A stretch of DNA of 64,000 nucleotides from Streptomyces sp. Sge12 (GTDB lineage: Bacteria; Actinomycetota; Actinomycetes; Streptomycetales; Streptomycetaceae), in assembly GCF_002080455.1 (NCBI RefSeq), contig NZ_CP020555.1, forward strand, positions 2,356,001 through 2,420,000, read 5' to 3'. The stretch's first letter is position 1. Each line of letters opens with the position of its first letter. Below are positions 1 to 10,447 of the stretch, one piece after another. The notes under the pieces were generated by a model. The model was given only the letters and a program-made list of their open reading frames with translations. It was not told the origin of the DNA and made no database searches. A program made the translations under genes and the position numbers.

Positions 1-804
1 GACGCGCTTGTAGGCCGCCCGCGCGGCGGCGTTGAAGTCGTTCACGTAGAGGCTGACGACGGGCGCCACGTCCCGCAGCGCGTACGCCACGACGGCGGCC
101 ATCCCGGTCTCCGAGTGGCCGAGGCCGCGGAACTCGGGGTCCACCCACACGCCCTGGATCTGGCAGGCGCGGGCGGTGGCGGCGCCGATCTCGGCCTTGA
201 AGACGACCTTGCCGTCGTCGACGCGGGCGAAGGACCGGCCGCCGGCGACGAGTTCGGCGACGCGGGCCTGGTAGAGCAGCCCGCCGTCACCGGCCATCGG
301 CGAGATGCCGACCTCCTCGGTGAACATGGCCACGCAGGCGGGCATGATCAGCTCCATCTCGTCCTTGCGGATCCGGCGGACCTGCGGGTCGGCCTCGACC
401 GTGGTGGACGGGCGCTCGATGACCATGAGCGGCTGGTGGGAGCGGACCTCGCGGGCGGGGCCCCAGCTGGGCTCCAGGAGCTGCCACAGCAGCCGGGTGG
501 CCTCGGCGGGGCCGACGATGGAGGAACAGCGGCGGCCGGTGCGGCGGGCCCGGTCGGCGAAGGCGCGTACGGCGTCGGGCCCTGCGCAGACGGGGACCAG
601 GTTGGCGCCCGCGTAGCAGAGCGAGCGGAGCTCGCCGTCGGCGTACCAGCCCCACATCTCGCCGCCCAGGCGCCACGGGTCGAGTCCGGCGACCTGGACC
701 CGTGAAGTGACGAAGGCGTTCTCGACCGGCTCGCGTCCGAGGATTTCCATCGCGGCGTCGAGATCACTGGGCTCAAGGACCCGGGTGGTGGTCTGCGTCA
801 ACAC
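1..804 (-). CDS. GNAT-family N-acetyltransferase (C-terminus cut by window edge)
   Basis: The visible 268 codons read as an actinobacterial GNAT protein: an N-terminal region of about 120 residues of the DUF4081 type, then a GNAT fold with the acetyl-CoA-loop-like stretch VDPEFRGLGHSETGM near residue 230. GNAT enzymes transfer an acetyl group from acetyl-CoA to an amine, and the substrate cannot be read from sequence. The start is GTG at 804, immediately followed by an in-frame TTG, with GTGAGG about ten bases upstream. No better start lies further upstream. The gene lies downstream of ispG on the same strand after a 160-base gap, so it may be read through from ispG. The last residues fall outside the window. 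Confidence 0.8.
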   Translation of the reverse strand, partial: MLTQTTTRVLEPSDLDAAMEILGREPVENAFVTSRVQVAGLDPWRLGGEMWGWYADGELRSLCYAGANLVPVCAGPDAVRAFADRARRTGRRCSSIVGPAEATRLLWQLLEPSWGPAREVRSHQPLMVIERPSTTVEADPQVRRIRKDEMELIMPACVAMFTEEVGISPMAGDGGLLYQARVAELVAGGRSFARVDDGKVVFKAEIGAATARACQIQGVWVDPEFRGLGHSETGMAAVVAYALRDVAPVVSLYVNDFNAAARAAYKRV

Positions 805-964
805 TGGGGCCTCACCATGCAAGTCTGCTGATCTCCGCACTGTACCCGGCGGCGCCCGGGGATGCCGTGTCCGCGGTCACGAAACAGCCCCGGACCGCCC
901 CCGAACTGCGGGAACGGCACCGGGGCCACGAGCGGGACGAGCGAGCGGGCCGAGCCCGAAGGAC

Positions 965-2122
<1,158 letters not shown>

Positions 2123-2239
2123 CTGCTGTGCAACCCCAAGGTGTGGATCAAGGTCCCGAGATCGGCGGGCTCCAGGCTTCGAGATTACGCCAACCACGGG
2201 GCGGCCCGTGCATCCGAGGGGGTGCGCCACCCGAACGTA

Positions 2240-2270
2240 GGGAGCCGGGCACGAAGCGTGCCCGGCTCCC
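2240..2270 (-). terminator. Strong hairpin between the site-2 protease gene and ispG
   Basis: A perfect 14-bp inverted repeat (GGGAGCCGGGCACG and its complement) with a 3-base loop lies 28 bases after the protease stop codon. There is no U-tract, as is common for Streptomyces terminators. It probably ends the dxr-protease transcript before ispG. Confidence 0.7.
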
Positions 2271-2297
2271 GTACGCCTGGGGTAGAGCCCCCGCAAA

Positions 2298-3599
2298 CTA
2301 GGTGATCTTGATCGGGTTCACCACGTCGGCCACCATCACCAGCAAGGTGAAGCAGATGAACAGGCCCGCGACCACGTACGCGACGGGCATCAGCTTCGCC
2401 ACGTCGAACGGGCCGGGGTCGGGGCGCCGGAAGATCCGTGCGACGCCCCGCCGGACCGACTCCCACAGGGCGCCGGCGATGTGCCCGCCGTCGAGCGGGA
2501 GCAGCGGCAGCATGTTGAACAGGAACAGCGAGAGGTTGAAGCCGGCCAGCAGGTTGAGGAAGAAGACCAGCTGGTGCTGGGCGGGGATGTCGAGGGTGAA
2601 GATCTCACCGCTGACCCGTGCCGCGCCCACGACGCCCATCGGGCTGTCCTGCTTGCGCTCGGCCCCGTTGAAGGCCGCGTTCCACAGGTCCGGGACCTTG
2701 GAGGGCAGCTCGACCAGCGACTGGACGCCGGCCTGCATCATCTCGCCCATGCGGTCGACGGACTGGCCGAAGGACTGCGGGACGTAGCCGGAGGCGGGGG
2801 CGAAGCCGAGGAAGCCCGCGGTGACGTACTCGTCCTTGACGTACCGGCCGCTGCCGTCGGTCTTGGCGACCTTGTTCTCGATCAGGTTCGCCGTGAGGTC
2901 CACGCGCCCGCCGGCCCGCTCCACCGTGATCGTGGCGGGGCCGACGGTGGCGCGGATGTCCTTCTGGAGGGCGGACCAGTCGCCGACCGCGCGCCCGTTG
3001 AAGGCGACGATCTTGTCGCCCGCCTTCAGGCCGGCCGCCTTGGCGGGGGCGGCCGGGTCGCCGGGGGCGCACTTGTCGCGCTTCTCGCTCTGCTGGATGA
3101 CGCAGTCCGAGACGGTGGCGACGGAGGTGGTCTGGGTGTTCAGCCCGAAGGCCATCAGGGTGGTGAGGAAGATCGCCACGGCCAGGATCAGGTTCATGAA
3201 CGGTCCGGCGAACATCACGATCACGCGCTTCCACGGCTTGCGCGTGTAGAAGAGCCGGCTCTCGTCCCCGGGCTGGAGCTCCTCGTACGCCGCCGAGCGG
3301 GCGTCCTCGATCATCGACCGGAACGGCGAGGTGGAGCGGGCGGTGACCTTGCCGTCCTCGCCGGGCGGGAACATCCCGATCATGCGGATGTAGCCGCCCA
3401 TCGGGATGGCCTTGATCCCGTACTCGGTCTCGCCCTTCCTCCGCGACCAGATGGTCGGCCCGAAGCCCACCATGTACTGCGGCACGCGGATGCCGAAGAC
3501 CTTGGCCGTGGAGAGGTGCCCCAGCTCGTGCCAGGCGATGGAGACCAGCAGGCCGACCGCGAAGACCACGACCCCGAGCACCGTCATCAGTAGTGTCAT
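2298..3599 (-). CDS. Site-2 intramembrane zinc metalloprotease (RseP/Rip1 family)
   Basis: This is an M50 family protease that cleaves transmembrane substrates, typically anti-sigma factors, within the membrane. The zinc motif HELGH is at residues 24-28 in the first membrane helix. The second metal ligand motif LPLDGG (Asp near 370) lies in a C-terminal helix, and a single PDZ domain spans roughly 186-232 in the extracytoplasmic part. Further hydrophobic segments are at about 128-152, 345-366 and the C-terminus. The length of 433 residues fits actinobacterial Rip1 homologues. The start overlaps the stop of dxr by four bases (ATGA), so translation is coupled to dxr. The substrate cannot be identified; no anti-sigma gene is nearby. 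Confidence 0.93.
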   Translation of the reverse strand: MTLLMTVLGVVVFAVGLLVSIAWHELGHLSTAKVFGIRVPQYMVGFGPTIWSRRKGETEYGIKAIPMGGYIRMIGMFPPGEDGKVTARSTSPFRSMIEDARSAAYEELQPGDESRLFYTRKPWKRVIVMFAGPFMNLILAVAIFLTTLMAFGLNTQTTSVATVSDCVIQQSEKRDKCAPGDPAAPAKAAGLKAGDKIVAFNGRAVGDWSALQKDIRATVGPATITVERAGGRVDLTANLIENKVAKTDGSGRYVKDEYVTAGFLGFAPASGYVPQSFGQSVDRMGEMMQAGVQSLVELPSKVPDLWNAAFNGAERKQDSPMGVVGAARVSGEIFTLDIPAQHQLVFFLNLLAGFNLSLFLFNMLPLLPLDGGHIAGALWESVRRGVARIFRRPDPGPFDVAKLMPVAYVVAGLFICFTLLVMVADVVNPIKIT

Positions 3600-4858
3600 G
3601 CGCGCGCCTCCACGGCGGCCCGTGCCGCCATCTCCCGCGCCCGGGCCCTGGCCCAGGCCTCCGCTTCTAGGACGTCCTGGACCGTCAGGGAGGTTCCCGA
3701 CTCAGGTGTCCCGTGCTCATCGACCACGGCAGAGACCGTATCCATGATTGCTGTGAACGGCAGCCGACCTGCCAGGAATGCCTCGACGCACTCCTCGTTG
3801 GCCGCATTGAACACCGCCGGGGCGGTGCCGCCGAGCGTGCCCACGTGCCGGGCCAGGCCCACCGACGGGAAGGCCTCGGTGTCCAGCGGGAAGAACTCCC
3901 AGGTGGAGGCCTTGGTCCAGTCGAAGGCGGGGGCCGCGTCCGGGACCCGCTCGGGCCAGCCGAGGCCGATCGCGATGGGGCCGCGCATGTCCGGCGGGGT
4001 GGCCTGGGCGAGCGTGGAGCCGTCCGTGAACTCCACCATCGAGTGCACGTAGGACTGCGGGTGGACCACGACCTCGATGCGGTCGAAGGGGATGTCGTAG
4101 AGCAGGTGCGCCTCGATGACCTCCAGCCCCTTGTTGACCAGGGTCGCGGAGTTGACGGTGATCACCGGGCCCATGGCCCAGGTGGGGTGCGCGAGGGCGT
4201 CCTGCACGGTGACCTGTCCCAGCTCGGCGCGGGTGCGGCCGCGGAAGGGGCCGCCGGAGGCGGTCACCACGAGCTTGCGGACGTCGGCCCGGGTGCCGGC
4301 GGCGAGCGCCTGGAAGAGCGCGGCGTGCTCGGAATCCACGGGGATGATCTGGCCGGGCCGGGCCAGCGCCTTGACCAGCGGGCCGCCGACGATCAGCGAC
4401 TCCTTGTTGGCCAGGGCCAGGGTCCGGCCCGCCCGCAGGGCGGCGAGGGTCGGTGCGAGGCCGATGGAGCCGGTGATGCCGTTCAGGACGGTGTGGCACT
4501 CGGAGGCGGCGAGTTCGGCCGCGGCGTCCGGGCCGGCCAGGATCTCGGGCAGCGGCTCGGCCGCGCCGTACTGGGCGCTCAGCGCCTCTTTCAGGGCCGG
4601 TACGACGTCCTCGCGGGCGACGGCCACCGTCTTGACCCGCAGCAGCCGGGCCTGCTCGGCCAGCAGCTCCACCCGCCCGCCCGCGGCGGACAGTGCGGTG
4701 ACCCGGAACCGGTCCGGGTTGCGCAGGGCGAGGTCGATGGCCTGGGTCCCGATGGACCCGGTGGACCCGAGGATGACGATGTCCCGGAGGCCGGCCGCAG
4801 GGTCGAAGAGGAGGTGCGGATCGGCGAGGGGGGCTGGGCGGTCGCTCATGCCCCCCAT
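3596..4858 (-). CDS. dxr: 1-deoxy-D-xylulose 5-phosphate reductoisomerase Dxr (IspC)
   Basis: Dxr converts DXP to MEP with NADPH and a divalent metal, the first committed step of the MEP isoprenoid pathway. The NADPH-binding loop GSTGSIG is at residues 31-37. The metal and substrate regions are visible as [21 protein letters not shown] and ASGGPFR, and the C-terminal domain follows. The protein is 420 residues, slightly longer than E. coli Dxr. Either the ATG at 4858 or the in-frame ATG at 4849 (MSDRP) could be used. It is the upstream member of a two-gene overlapping unit with the site-2 protease and lies in the same region as ispG, so two MEP enzymes sit within 4 kb. Confidence 0.97.
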   Translation of the reverse strand: MGGMSDRPAPLADPHLLFDPAAGLRDIVILGSTGSIGTQAIDLALRNPDRFRVTALSAAGGRVELLAEQARLLRVKTVAVAREDVVPALKEALSAQYGAAEPLPEILAGPDAAAELAASECHTVLNGITGSIGLAPTLAALRAGRTLALANKESLIVGGPLVKALARPGQIIPVDSEHAALFQALAAGTRADVRKLVVTASGGPFRGRTRAELGQVTVQDALAHPTWAMGPVITVNSATLVNKGLEVIEAHLLYDIPFDRIEVVVHPQSYVHSMVEFTDGSTLAQATPPDMRGPIAIGLGWPERVPDAAPAFDWTKASTWEFFPLDTEAFPSVGLARHVGTLGGTAPAVFNAANEECVEAFLAGRLPFTAIMDTVSAVVDEHGTPESGTSLTVQDVLEAEAWARARAREMAARAAVEARA

Positions 4859-4870
4859 TGTTGCCGCAAG

Positions 4871-6199
4871 TCAGGAGCGGCCGGACACGGAGCCCCCTTC
4901 CGTTACCCGCAGAAGCAGGTGCGGGAGCGTTCCGGCGAACTCCGGGAGCGTGCGCGCCGTACGCCACCAGGCCTGCGGGTCCTCGCCGAGGGCCGCGGTG
5001 AACAGCCGGTCCGCCTCGGCGCGGGCGGTGAGGACGGCGTCCGGACGGTCGTGGCGGTCGGGGTGGTCCACGTCGCCGAGCCAGTGGTCCTCGTCGAGGG
5101 CCCAGCAGGCCGGCAGCTTGAACCGGACCACGTCGATGCCGGTCAGCAGGCCGCGGTCCAGGCAGTCGCGCACCCAGCGGATGTCCTCCAGGGCGCTGTC
5201 CATCGGGACGGCGAGGCTGGCCAGGGCCAGCTCGCGCTCCACCTCCCCGGTCGGCTCGGCGGGCGTCGGCGCCAGATGGCGGACGGCCCGGATCAGCTCG
5301 GGCCCGGGCTGATCCGCTGCGGCCGGCTCGGGCAGGGCGTCATCGGCCACGGCCGCCACCAGCGCCGGCAGCGGGCCCGGGTGGCCGGGGGCGTGCCGCA
5401 GCAGCTCGGCCCACAGGCGGGGGTCGTCCCCCAGTGGGCGCAGGGCCCGCTGCACGGCCGTCTGCATGCCCGCCTGTTCGGGCAGGGTCCAGCGCAGGGA
5501 CCGCCGTACGGGGAGGTGGCCGAGGAGCAGGGTGTGGCGGGCGGGGACGACGTGGGTGACCAGTTCCTCGTGCGTGACCCGGCCGGTCCGCACGGCCCGG
5601 ACGGCGGGCCGGTGCCAGGAGCCCCCGGTCGTGGCCTGCTCCCCGGTGGCCAGCAGGGCGTGGACGCCGTCGGGGGGCAGGTCGGCGACCATCAGCAGGG
5701 CCTCGACGGAGCCGACGGGCAGGGGCAGCCGGGCGTGCTCGGCGCGCAGCAGGTCCGGGTCCGCCTCGTACGGGAGCGCCAGGATGTCCAGCGGGACGCG
5801 CGGGCCGCGGCGGCCGTGCCGGCGCAGCAGGCCGATCAGCTCGGCGGCCGTGAGCGGTCCGTCGTCGGGGTGCCGGCCCAGCTCGGCGCGGAGCACCGGG
5901 AGGAGTTCGGGCGGGGTCCGGCGACGGGCGTACCGCGTGGGGCCGGGCAGGCCGGGCAGCGGTCGTCCGACGACGCGGGGGTTGCGGGCGATGTAGTGGC
6001 GGTCCTCCTCGCTGCCGTGGCGCAGCAGGAGGGTGACGGTGGAAGCCGAGAGCCACTCGTCCCGGCACAAGTATTTGCGGGTGGGCCGGTCGAGCCGGCC
6101 GATCATGTCGGTGACGACGTGGTCCGGTGCGTGGCGCAGCAGGTGCGCCACGCACCAGGCCAGCCGCCGGCTGGTGCGGTCTTCCTCGGCCGTCGACAT
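4871..6199 (-). CDS. Conserved Streptomyces protein of unknown function
   Basis: I do not recognise a characterised family. The 442-residue product is Arg/Leu/Pro-rich, has no signal peptide or membrane helix, and looks largely helical with repeated LLRH-type segments (for example near residues 20, 58 and 150), which could be a HEAT-like helical repeat protein; that is inference. The ATG at 6199 (MSTAEEDR) is chosen because typical codon usage begins there. The in-frame DNA just upstream is a short GTACGAG-type repeat encoding a Tyr/Glu string with no start codon. It ends 12 bases before dxr begins, on the same strand, so it may be co-transcribed with dxr. Confidence 0.7.
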   Translation of the reverse strand: MSTAEEDRTSRRLAWCVAHLLRHAPDHVVTDMIGRLDRPTRKYLCRDEWLSASTVTLLLRHGSEEDRHYIARNPRVVGRPLPGLPGPTRYARRRTPPELLPVLRAELGRHPDDGPLTAAELIGLLRRHGRRGPRVPLDILALPYEADPDLLRAEHARLPLPVGSVEALLMVADLPPDGVHALLATGEQATTGGSWHRPAVRAVRTGRVTHEELVTHVVPARHTLLLGHLPVRRSLRWTLPEQAGMQTAVQRALRPLGDDPRLWAELLRHAPGHPGPLPALVAAVADDALPEPAAADQPGPELIRAVRHLAPTPAEPTGEVERELALASLAVPMDSALEDIRWVRDCLDRGLLTGIDVVRFKLPACWALDEDHWLGDVDHPDRHDRPDAVLTARAEADRLFTAALGEDPQAWWRTARTLPEFAGTLPHLLLRVTEGGSVSGRS

Positions 6200-6290
6200 C
6201 GTTCTCGTCCGCCTCGCGCTGTGCTCGTACGCGTACCAGTACTCGTACTCATCCTCGTACGTCTGTCCGACGTGCGGCGATGATCGCAGG

Positions 6291-8231
6291 TCAGCGGATG
6301 GGGCGGTGCACGTTTTTCTGAGTCGACGGTCCGGGGGCGGCGTCCGCGATCCAGGGGCCCTCGCCGGAGGGGTCGAGGACGCCCTCCTCCAGCCAGGCGT
6401 AGGTCCCGGACATGACGCCCGCGACCACCTTGCGGTCGAGGTCGTCGGTGTTGGACCAGAGCCGGCCGAAGAGCTCCTCGACGCGCAGCCGGGACTGCTC
6501 GCAGAAGGCGTCGGCCAGCTGGTACGCCTCGCGGCCGTGGGCGCCGGTGGCGCGCAGGTGCTCGGCACGGACGCAGGCGGCGCTCATGGCGAACAGCTCG
6601 GCGCCGATGTCGACGATCCGGCCGAGGAAGCCCTGCTTCGTCTCCATGCGGCCCTGCCAACGGGACATGGCGTAGAAGGTCGAGCGGGCGAGTTTGCGGG
6701 CGCTGCGCTCCACATAGCGCAGGTGGGTGGAGAGGTCGGGGTGGCCGCCGGGGTGGAAGGCGCGGTAGGTGCCGGGGACCTGGCCGGGGCCGGTGGCGAG
6801 CTTGGGCAGCCAGCGGGCGTAGAAGCCGGCGGCCCGGGCTCCGGCCTTCGCCTTGTCGCCGAGCGCCTTGTCGGGGTCGATGAGGTCGCCCGCCACCGAG
6901 AGGTGGGCGTCCACGGCCTCGCGGGCGATCAGCAGGTGCATGATCTCCGTCGAGCCCTCGAAGATCCGGTTGATGCGCAGGTCGCGGAGCATCTGTTCGG
7001 CGGGTACGGCGCGTTCGCCGCGGGCCGCGAGGGAGTCGGCGGTCTCGAAGCCGCGCCCGCCGCGGATCTGGACCAGCTCGTCGGCCATCAGGCAGGCCAT
7101 CTCGGAGCCGTAGAGCTTGGCGAGGGCGGCCTCGATGCGGATGTCGTTGCGGTCCTCGTCGGCCATCTGGGAGGCGAGGTCGACCACCGCTTCGAGGGCG
7201 AAGGTGGTGGCGGCGATGAAGGAGATCTTGGCGCCGACCGCCTCGTGCTTCGCGACCGGTCGGCCCCACTGCTCGCGTACGCCGGACCACTCGCGGGCGA
7301 TCTTCAGGCACCACTTGCCGGCGCCGACGCACATGGCGGGCAGGGACAGCCGGCCGGTGTTGAGGGTGGTCAGGGCGATCTTTAGGCCGGCGCCCTCGGC
7401 GCCGATGCGCTGGGCCGCGGGGACCCTGACCCGGTGGAAGCGGGTGACGCCGTTCTCCAGGCCGCGCAGGCCCATGAAGGCGTTGCGGTGCTCGACGGTG
7501 ATGCCCGGTGAGTCGGCCTCCACGACGAAGGCGGTGATTCCGCCGCGGTGGTGCTCCGACTTGGGAACGCGGGCCATGACGACGAGCAGGTCCGCGACGA
7601 CCCCGTTGGTCGTCCACAGCTTCACGCCGTCGAGGACGTAGTCGTCCCCGTCGGGGACCGCCGTGGTGGCCAGGCGTGCCGGGTCGGATCCCACGTCGGG
7701 CTCGGTGAGCAGGAAGGCGCTGATGGCGGTGGTGGCGCAGCGGGGCAGGTAGGCGTCCTTCTGCTCCTGCGTGCCGAACATCTTCAGCGGCTGGGGCACG
7801 CCGATCGACTGGTGGGCGGAGAGCAGCGCCCCGATGGCGGGGCTCACCGAGCCGACGAGGGCCAGCGCCTTGTTGTAGTAGACCTGGGTGAGGCCGAGGC
7901 CGCCGTACTTGGGGTCGATCTTCATGCCGAGGGCGCCGAGCTCCTTGAGCCCGCGCACGGTCTCGTCGGGGATCTTCGCCTCGCGTTCGATGCGGGCCCC
8001 GTCGATGTGGGTCTCGCAGAACTCCCGCAGCCGGGCCAGGAAGGCCTCGCCGCGCCGGACGTCCTCGTCGGCGGGGAGCGGGTGGGGGTGGATCAGGTCG
8101 AGCCGGAAGCGCCCGAGGAAGAGTTCCTTGGCGAAACTGGGCTTGCGCCAGTCCTGTTCCCGGGCCGCCTCCGCGACCTGCCGTGCCTCGCGCTCGGTCA
8201 CCTTGGGCTGTGCGGGCTGTGTTGCGGACAT
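6291..8231 (-). CDS. Long acyl-CoA dehydrogenase
   Basis: This is an FAD-dependent acyl-CoA dehydrogenase that introduces the alpha,beta double bond in fatty-acyl-CoA or a related thioester. N-terminal, middle beta and C-terminal helical domains are recognisable (LLTEPDVGSDPARL and WTTNGVVADL in the middle domain, IRGGRGFETADSL in the C-terminal domain). At about 646 residues it is some 250 longer than ordinary short/medium-chain enzymes, with a C-terminal extension as in the very-long-chain class. The substrate is unknown. The preferred start is ATG 8231 with GAGGTGAG about 8-12 bases upstream; an in-frame GTG at 8243 would add four residues but lacks a good ribosome site. It stands alone, 90 bases from the next gene. 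Confidence 0.92.
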   Translation of the reverse strand: MSATQPAQPKVTEREARQVAEAAREQDWRKPSFAKELFLGRFRLDLIHPHPLPADEDVRRGEAFLARLREFCETHIDGARIEREAKIPDETVRGLKELGALGMKIDPKYGGLGLTQVYYNKALALVGSVSPAIGALLSAHQSIGVPQPLKMFGTQEQKDAYLPRCATTAISAFLLTEPDVGSDPARLATTAVPDGDDYVLDGVKLWTTNGVVADLLVVMARVPKSEHHRGGITAFVVEADSPGITVEHRNAFMGLRGLENGVTRFHRVRVPAAQRIGAEGAGLKIALTTLNTGRLSLPAMCVGAGKWCLKIAREWSGVREQWGRPVAKHEAVGAKISFIAATTFALEAVVDLASQMADEDRNDIRIEAALAKLYGSEMACLMADELVQIRGGRGFETADSLAARGERAVPAEQMLRDLRINRIFEGSTEIMHLLIAREAVDAHLSVAGDLIDPDKALGDKAKAGARAAGFYARWLPKLATGPGQVPGTYRAFHPGGHPDLSTHLRYVERSARKLARSTFYAMSRWQGRMETKQGFLGRIVDIGAELFAMSAACVRAEHLRATGAHGREAYQLADAFCEQSRLRVEELFGRLWSNTDDLDRKVVAGVMSGTYAWLEEGVLDPSGEGPWIADAAPGPSTQKNVHRPIR

Positions 8232-8269
8232 GCGGGGACTCACCTCGCCGCCGGAGTCGGTTCACCGGA

Positions 8270-8677
8270 CTACCAGCCGGTGCTACTTGTGAGTCGTACC
8301 CCGTCCGGCTCCACCGGAAAAGCCGGGACGGTCCAGTCGGGGGAATCGGCGGCCGGGGCCCGGGGGGCCGGTACGGGCCGGGTACAGACGTTGAAGCCGG
8401 AGCCGCCGTCGTTGGTGTTGATGCCCGCCCCGCCGTCCTGGACGTCGTTGCCGGCGCCGCCGAACTGCGGCGCCCGCCGGCCCCGGTCCCGGCACGACCC
8501 GATGTCCGATGCAGCACGGTGAGCGTCACGATCAAGGCTCCTGGGTGAGGAGGGACCGCGGTCGGACGGGACGCCGACGGCATTCCGCCCCCGATCAGGG
8601 CCGCCCGAGCATCCAGTCACACACAATCCGACAAATCCGCCACCTGACGCGCGACGGGGCCACCGCTTTCCTCCCAT
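8270..8677 (-). CDS. Possible small protein (coding-like C-terminal half only)
   Basis: The last 60-65 codons (from about 8470 down to the TAG at 8270) show near-complete G/C at third positions and encode a Gly/Asn/Asp-rich segment (FGGAGNDVQDGGAGINTN) followed by a Pro/Ala-rich tail. The upstream part looks non-coding and runs into the inverted repeat at 8657-8724. The only ATG in this frame is at 8677. A GTG at about 8528 with an AGGAG upstream is in a different frame. This could be a small exported or surface peptide, a degraded gene with a frameshift, or chance. I do not recognise a family. Confidence 0.25.
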   Translation of the reverse strand: MGGKRWPRRASGGGFVGLCVTGCSGGPDRGRNAVGVPSDRGPSSPRSLDRDAHRAASDIGSCRDRGRRAPQFGGAGNDVQDGGAGINTNDGGSGFNVCTRPVPAPRAPAADSPDWTVPAFPVEPDGVRLTSSTGW

Positions 8678-8724
8678 CGGCCGACGGCCTCGGCAGTCGG
8701 CCGATGGGAGGAAAGCGGTGGCCC
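8657..8724. repeat. 28-bp perfect inverted repeat with 12-base spacer
   Basis: The arms 8657-8684 and 8697-8724 are exact reverse complements over 28 bases, separated by 12 bases. The stem is long for a terminator, and the arms contain a non-GC-only core (GCTTTCCTCCCATCGG). It lies in the 560-base gap between the acyl-CoA dehydrogenase gene and the aldehyde dehydrogenase gene, just beyond a conventional terminator for the latter. It may be a bidirectional terminator or a trace of a small mobile element. Confidence 0.9.
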
Positions 8725-8734
8725 GGAAAAGGGG

Positions 8735-8771
8735 GACGGCCGGAGCCCCCGCACAGTAGGCTCCGGCCGTC
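8735..8771 (-). terminator. Terminator of the aldehyde dehydrogenase gene
   Basis: A 13-bp perfect inverted repeat (GACGGCCGGAGCC, 8735-8747 and 8759-8771) with an 11-base loop lies 20 bases after the minus-strand stop at 8792. On the minus strand it is followed by CCCCCTTTTCC, giving a modest T-tract. Confidence 0.8.
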
Positions 8772-8791
8772 GGCTTGTGGGCCGTACGAGA

Positions 8792-10237
8792 TCAGATGTC
8801 GAGGCCGGTCAGGACCAGGACCCGCTCGTACGTGTAGTCGTCCATCGCGTAGCGGACACCCTCACGGCCCACACCGGACTGCTTGACGCCGCCGTACGGC
8901 ATCTGGTCGGCGCGGTAGGACGGCGCGTCGCCGATGATGACACCGCCGACCTCGAGCTCGCGGTGGGCCCGGAACGCGGTCTGGACGTTGCGGGTGAAGA
9001 CGCCGGCCTGCAGGCCGAACTTCGAGTCGTTGACGGCGGCGAAGGCCTCGTCGGTGTTCTCGACCTTCTTCAGCGTCAGGACCGGTCCGAAGACCTCCTC
9101 GGTGGCGAGCTTGACGCCGTCCGGCACGTGGGCCAGGACGGTGGGCTCGTACGAGGCACCCGCGCGCTTGCCACCGGTGAGGAGCTTGGCTCCGCCGGCC
9201 ACGGCCTCGTCGACCCAGGCCTCGACGCGCTGGGCGGCGGCCTCGGAGACGAGGGGGCCGACGTCGGTGGCGGAGTCGGACGGGTCGCCGGTGACCTGCG
9301 CCTGGACCTTCTCGACGACCTTCTCGACGAGGCGGTCGTAGACCGAGGCATCGGCGATCACGCGCTGCACGGAGATGCAGGACTGACCGGCCTGGTAGTT
9401 CGAGAAGGTCGCGATACGGGTCGCGGCCCAGTCGAGGTCGGCCTCGGAGGACCAGTCGTCCAGGACCACGGCCGCGGCGTTGCCGCCGAGCTCCAGGGTG
9501 CAGTGCTTGTGGGGCACCGACTGCTGGATGGCGTAGCCGACGGTGTCGGAACCGGTGAAGGAGATGACGGGCAGACGCTCGTCCTTGACCAGCGCCGGCA
9601 TCTTGTCGTTGGCGACCGGCAGGACCGACCAGGAACCGGCCGGGAGGTCGGTCTCGGCGAGCAGCTCGCCCAGGATCAGCCCGGACAGCGGCGTGGCCGG
9701 AGCGGGCTTGAGGATGATCGGCGCGCCGACGGCGATGGCCGGGGCCACCTTGTGGGCGCACAGGTTCAGCGGGAAGTTGAACGGCGCGATGCCGAGGACC
9801 GGGCCCTTGACGAAGCGGCGGGTCAGCGCGAGACGGCCGACACCACCGGCGTCGGTGTCCAGGCGCTGGGCCTCTCCGCCGTTGAACCGGCGGGCCTCTT
9901 CGGCGGCGAAGCGGAACACGGACACCGCACGGCCGACCTCACCGCGGGCCCACTTGACGGGCTTGCCGTTCTCGGCGGAGATCAGCTGGGCGATCTCCTC
10001 GGTGCGCTCGACCAGGCGCTTGGACACGTGGTCCAGCGCCGCGGCACGTACGTGGGCGGGGGTCGCGGAGAACTCCGCCGTCACGGCGTACGCCGCGGCC
10101 ACGGCCTCTTCGACCTGCTCGTCGGTGGGCACGCTGACGGCGGCGACCAGTCGGCCGTCCCACGGGGAGTGGACGTCGAAGCTGTCCTCGCCGGTGGCCT
10201 GGCGGCCGGCGAGCCAGAAGGCGTGGGTGGAAGTCAT
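8792..10237 (-). CDS. NAD(P)-dependent aldehyde dehydrogenase, likely succinate-semialdehyde dehydrogenase
   Basis: This aldehyde dehydrogenase superfamily member oxidises an aldehyde to its acid. The family landmarks are present: the cofactor region FNFPLN, the catalytic Glu in LELGGN, the catalytic Cys in AGQSC, and the C-terminal EVFGPVLTLK. It has 481 residues. The start is ATG 10237 (MTSTHAFWLAG). The active-site and substrate loops are not diagnostic, but its position with a PucR-type regulator and gabT suggests it completes GABA catabolism by converting succinate semialdehyde to succinate. As I recall, the equivalent S. coelicolor gene has been treated as gabD-like. A direct GACAAA motif pair lies upstream at 10312-10358. 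Confidence 0.9.
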   Translation of the reverse strand: MTSTHAFWLAGRQATGEDSFDVHSPWDGRLVAAVSVPTDEQVEEAVAAAYAVTAEFSATPAHVRAAALDHVSKRLVERTEEIAQLISAENGKPVKWARGEVGRAVSVFRFAAEEARRFNGGEAQRLDTDAGGVGRLALTRRFVKGPVLGIAPFNFPLNLCAHKVAPAIAVGAPIILKPAPATPLSGLILGELLAETDLPAGSWSVLPVANDKMPALVKDERLPVISFTGSDTVGYAIQQSVPHKHCTLELGGNAAAVVLDDWSSEADLDWAATRIATFSNYQAGQSCISVQRVIADASVYDRLVEKVVEKVQAQVTGDPSDSATDVGPLVSEAAAQRVEAWVDEAVAGGAKLLTGGKRAGASYEPTVLAHVPDGVKLATEEVFGPVLTLKKVENTDEAFAAVNDSKFGLQAGVFTRNVQTAFRAHRELEVGGVIIGDAPSYRADQMPYGGVKQSGVGREGVRYAMDDYTYERVLVLTGLDI

Positions 10238-10311
10238 GCGAATCCCGGCCCTTCGAAAGTGTGCGGTGGGTCCTGACACCTCCACCGTAGGACTCCGTGG
10301 GCGATTCGGCG

Positions 10312-10358
10312 TTTGTCCGGCGTGTAGTACCCGTCGCGAAGGCTGCGCCGCTTTGTCA
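10312..10358 (-). promoter_or_regulatory. Candidate regulator site: two direct GACAAA copies upstream of the aldehyde dehydrogenase
   Basis: On the minus strand the motifs TTGACAAAGCGGC and CCGGACAAACGCC are direct repeats 40 bases apart, 75 to 121 bases upstream of the start codon. GCGGACAAA recurs in front of gabT (14503-14511). The adjacent PucR-type regulator is the obvious candidate to bind them, but this is inference from spacing and recurrence only. Confidence 0.35.
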
Positions 10359-10447
10359 ATGTCACACGTCCGGCCGGTCTGCTGCTGCGGCCGAGGTGGG
10401 TGCGCTGCGGCGGACCCGGTCGGTCCGCTGCGGCGGCCGCGGTCCGG

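Noticed and set aside
3713..6283. Very long plus-strand open frame antisense to dxr and its neighbour
   Set aside because: It is a high-GC shadow of real minus-strand genes; the real genes show family motifs and the antisense frame encodes low-complexity Gly/Val/Arg/Gln sequence.
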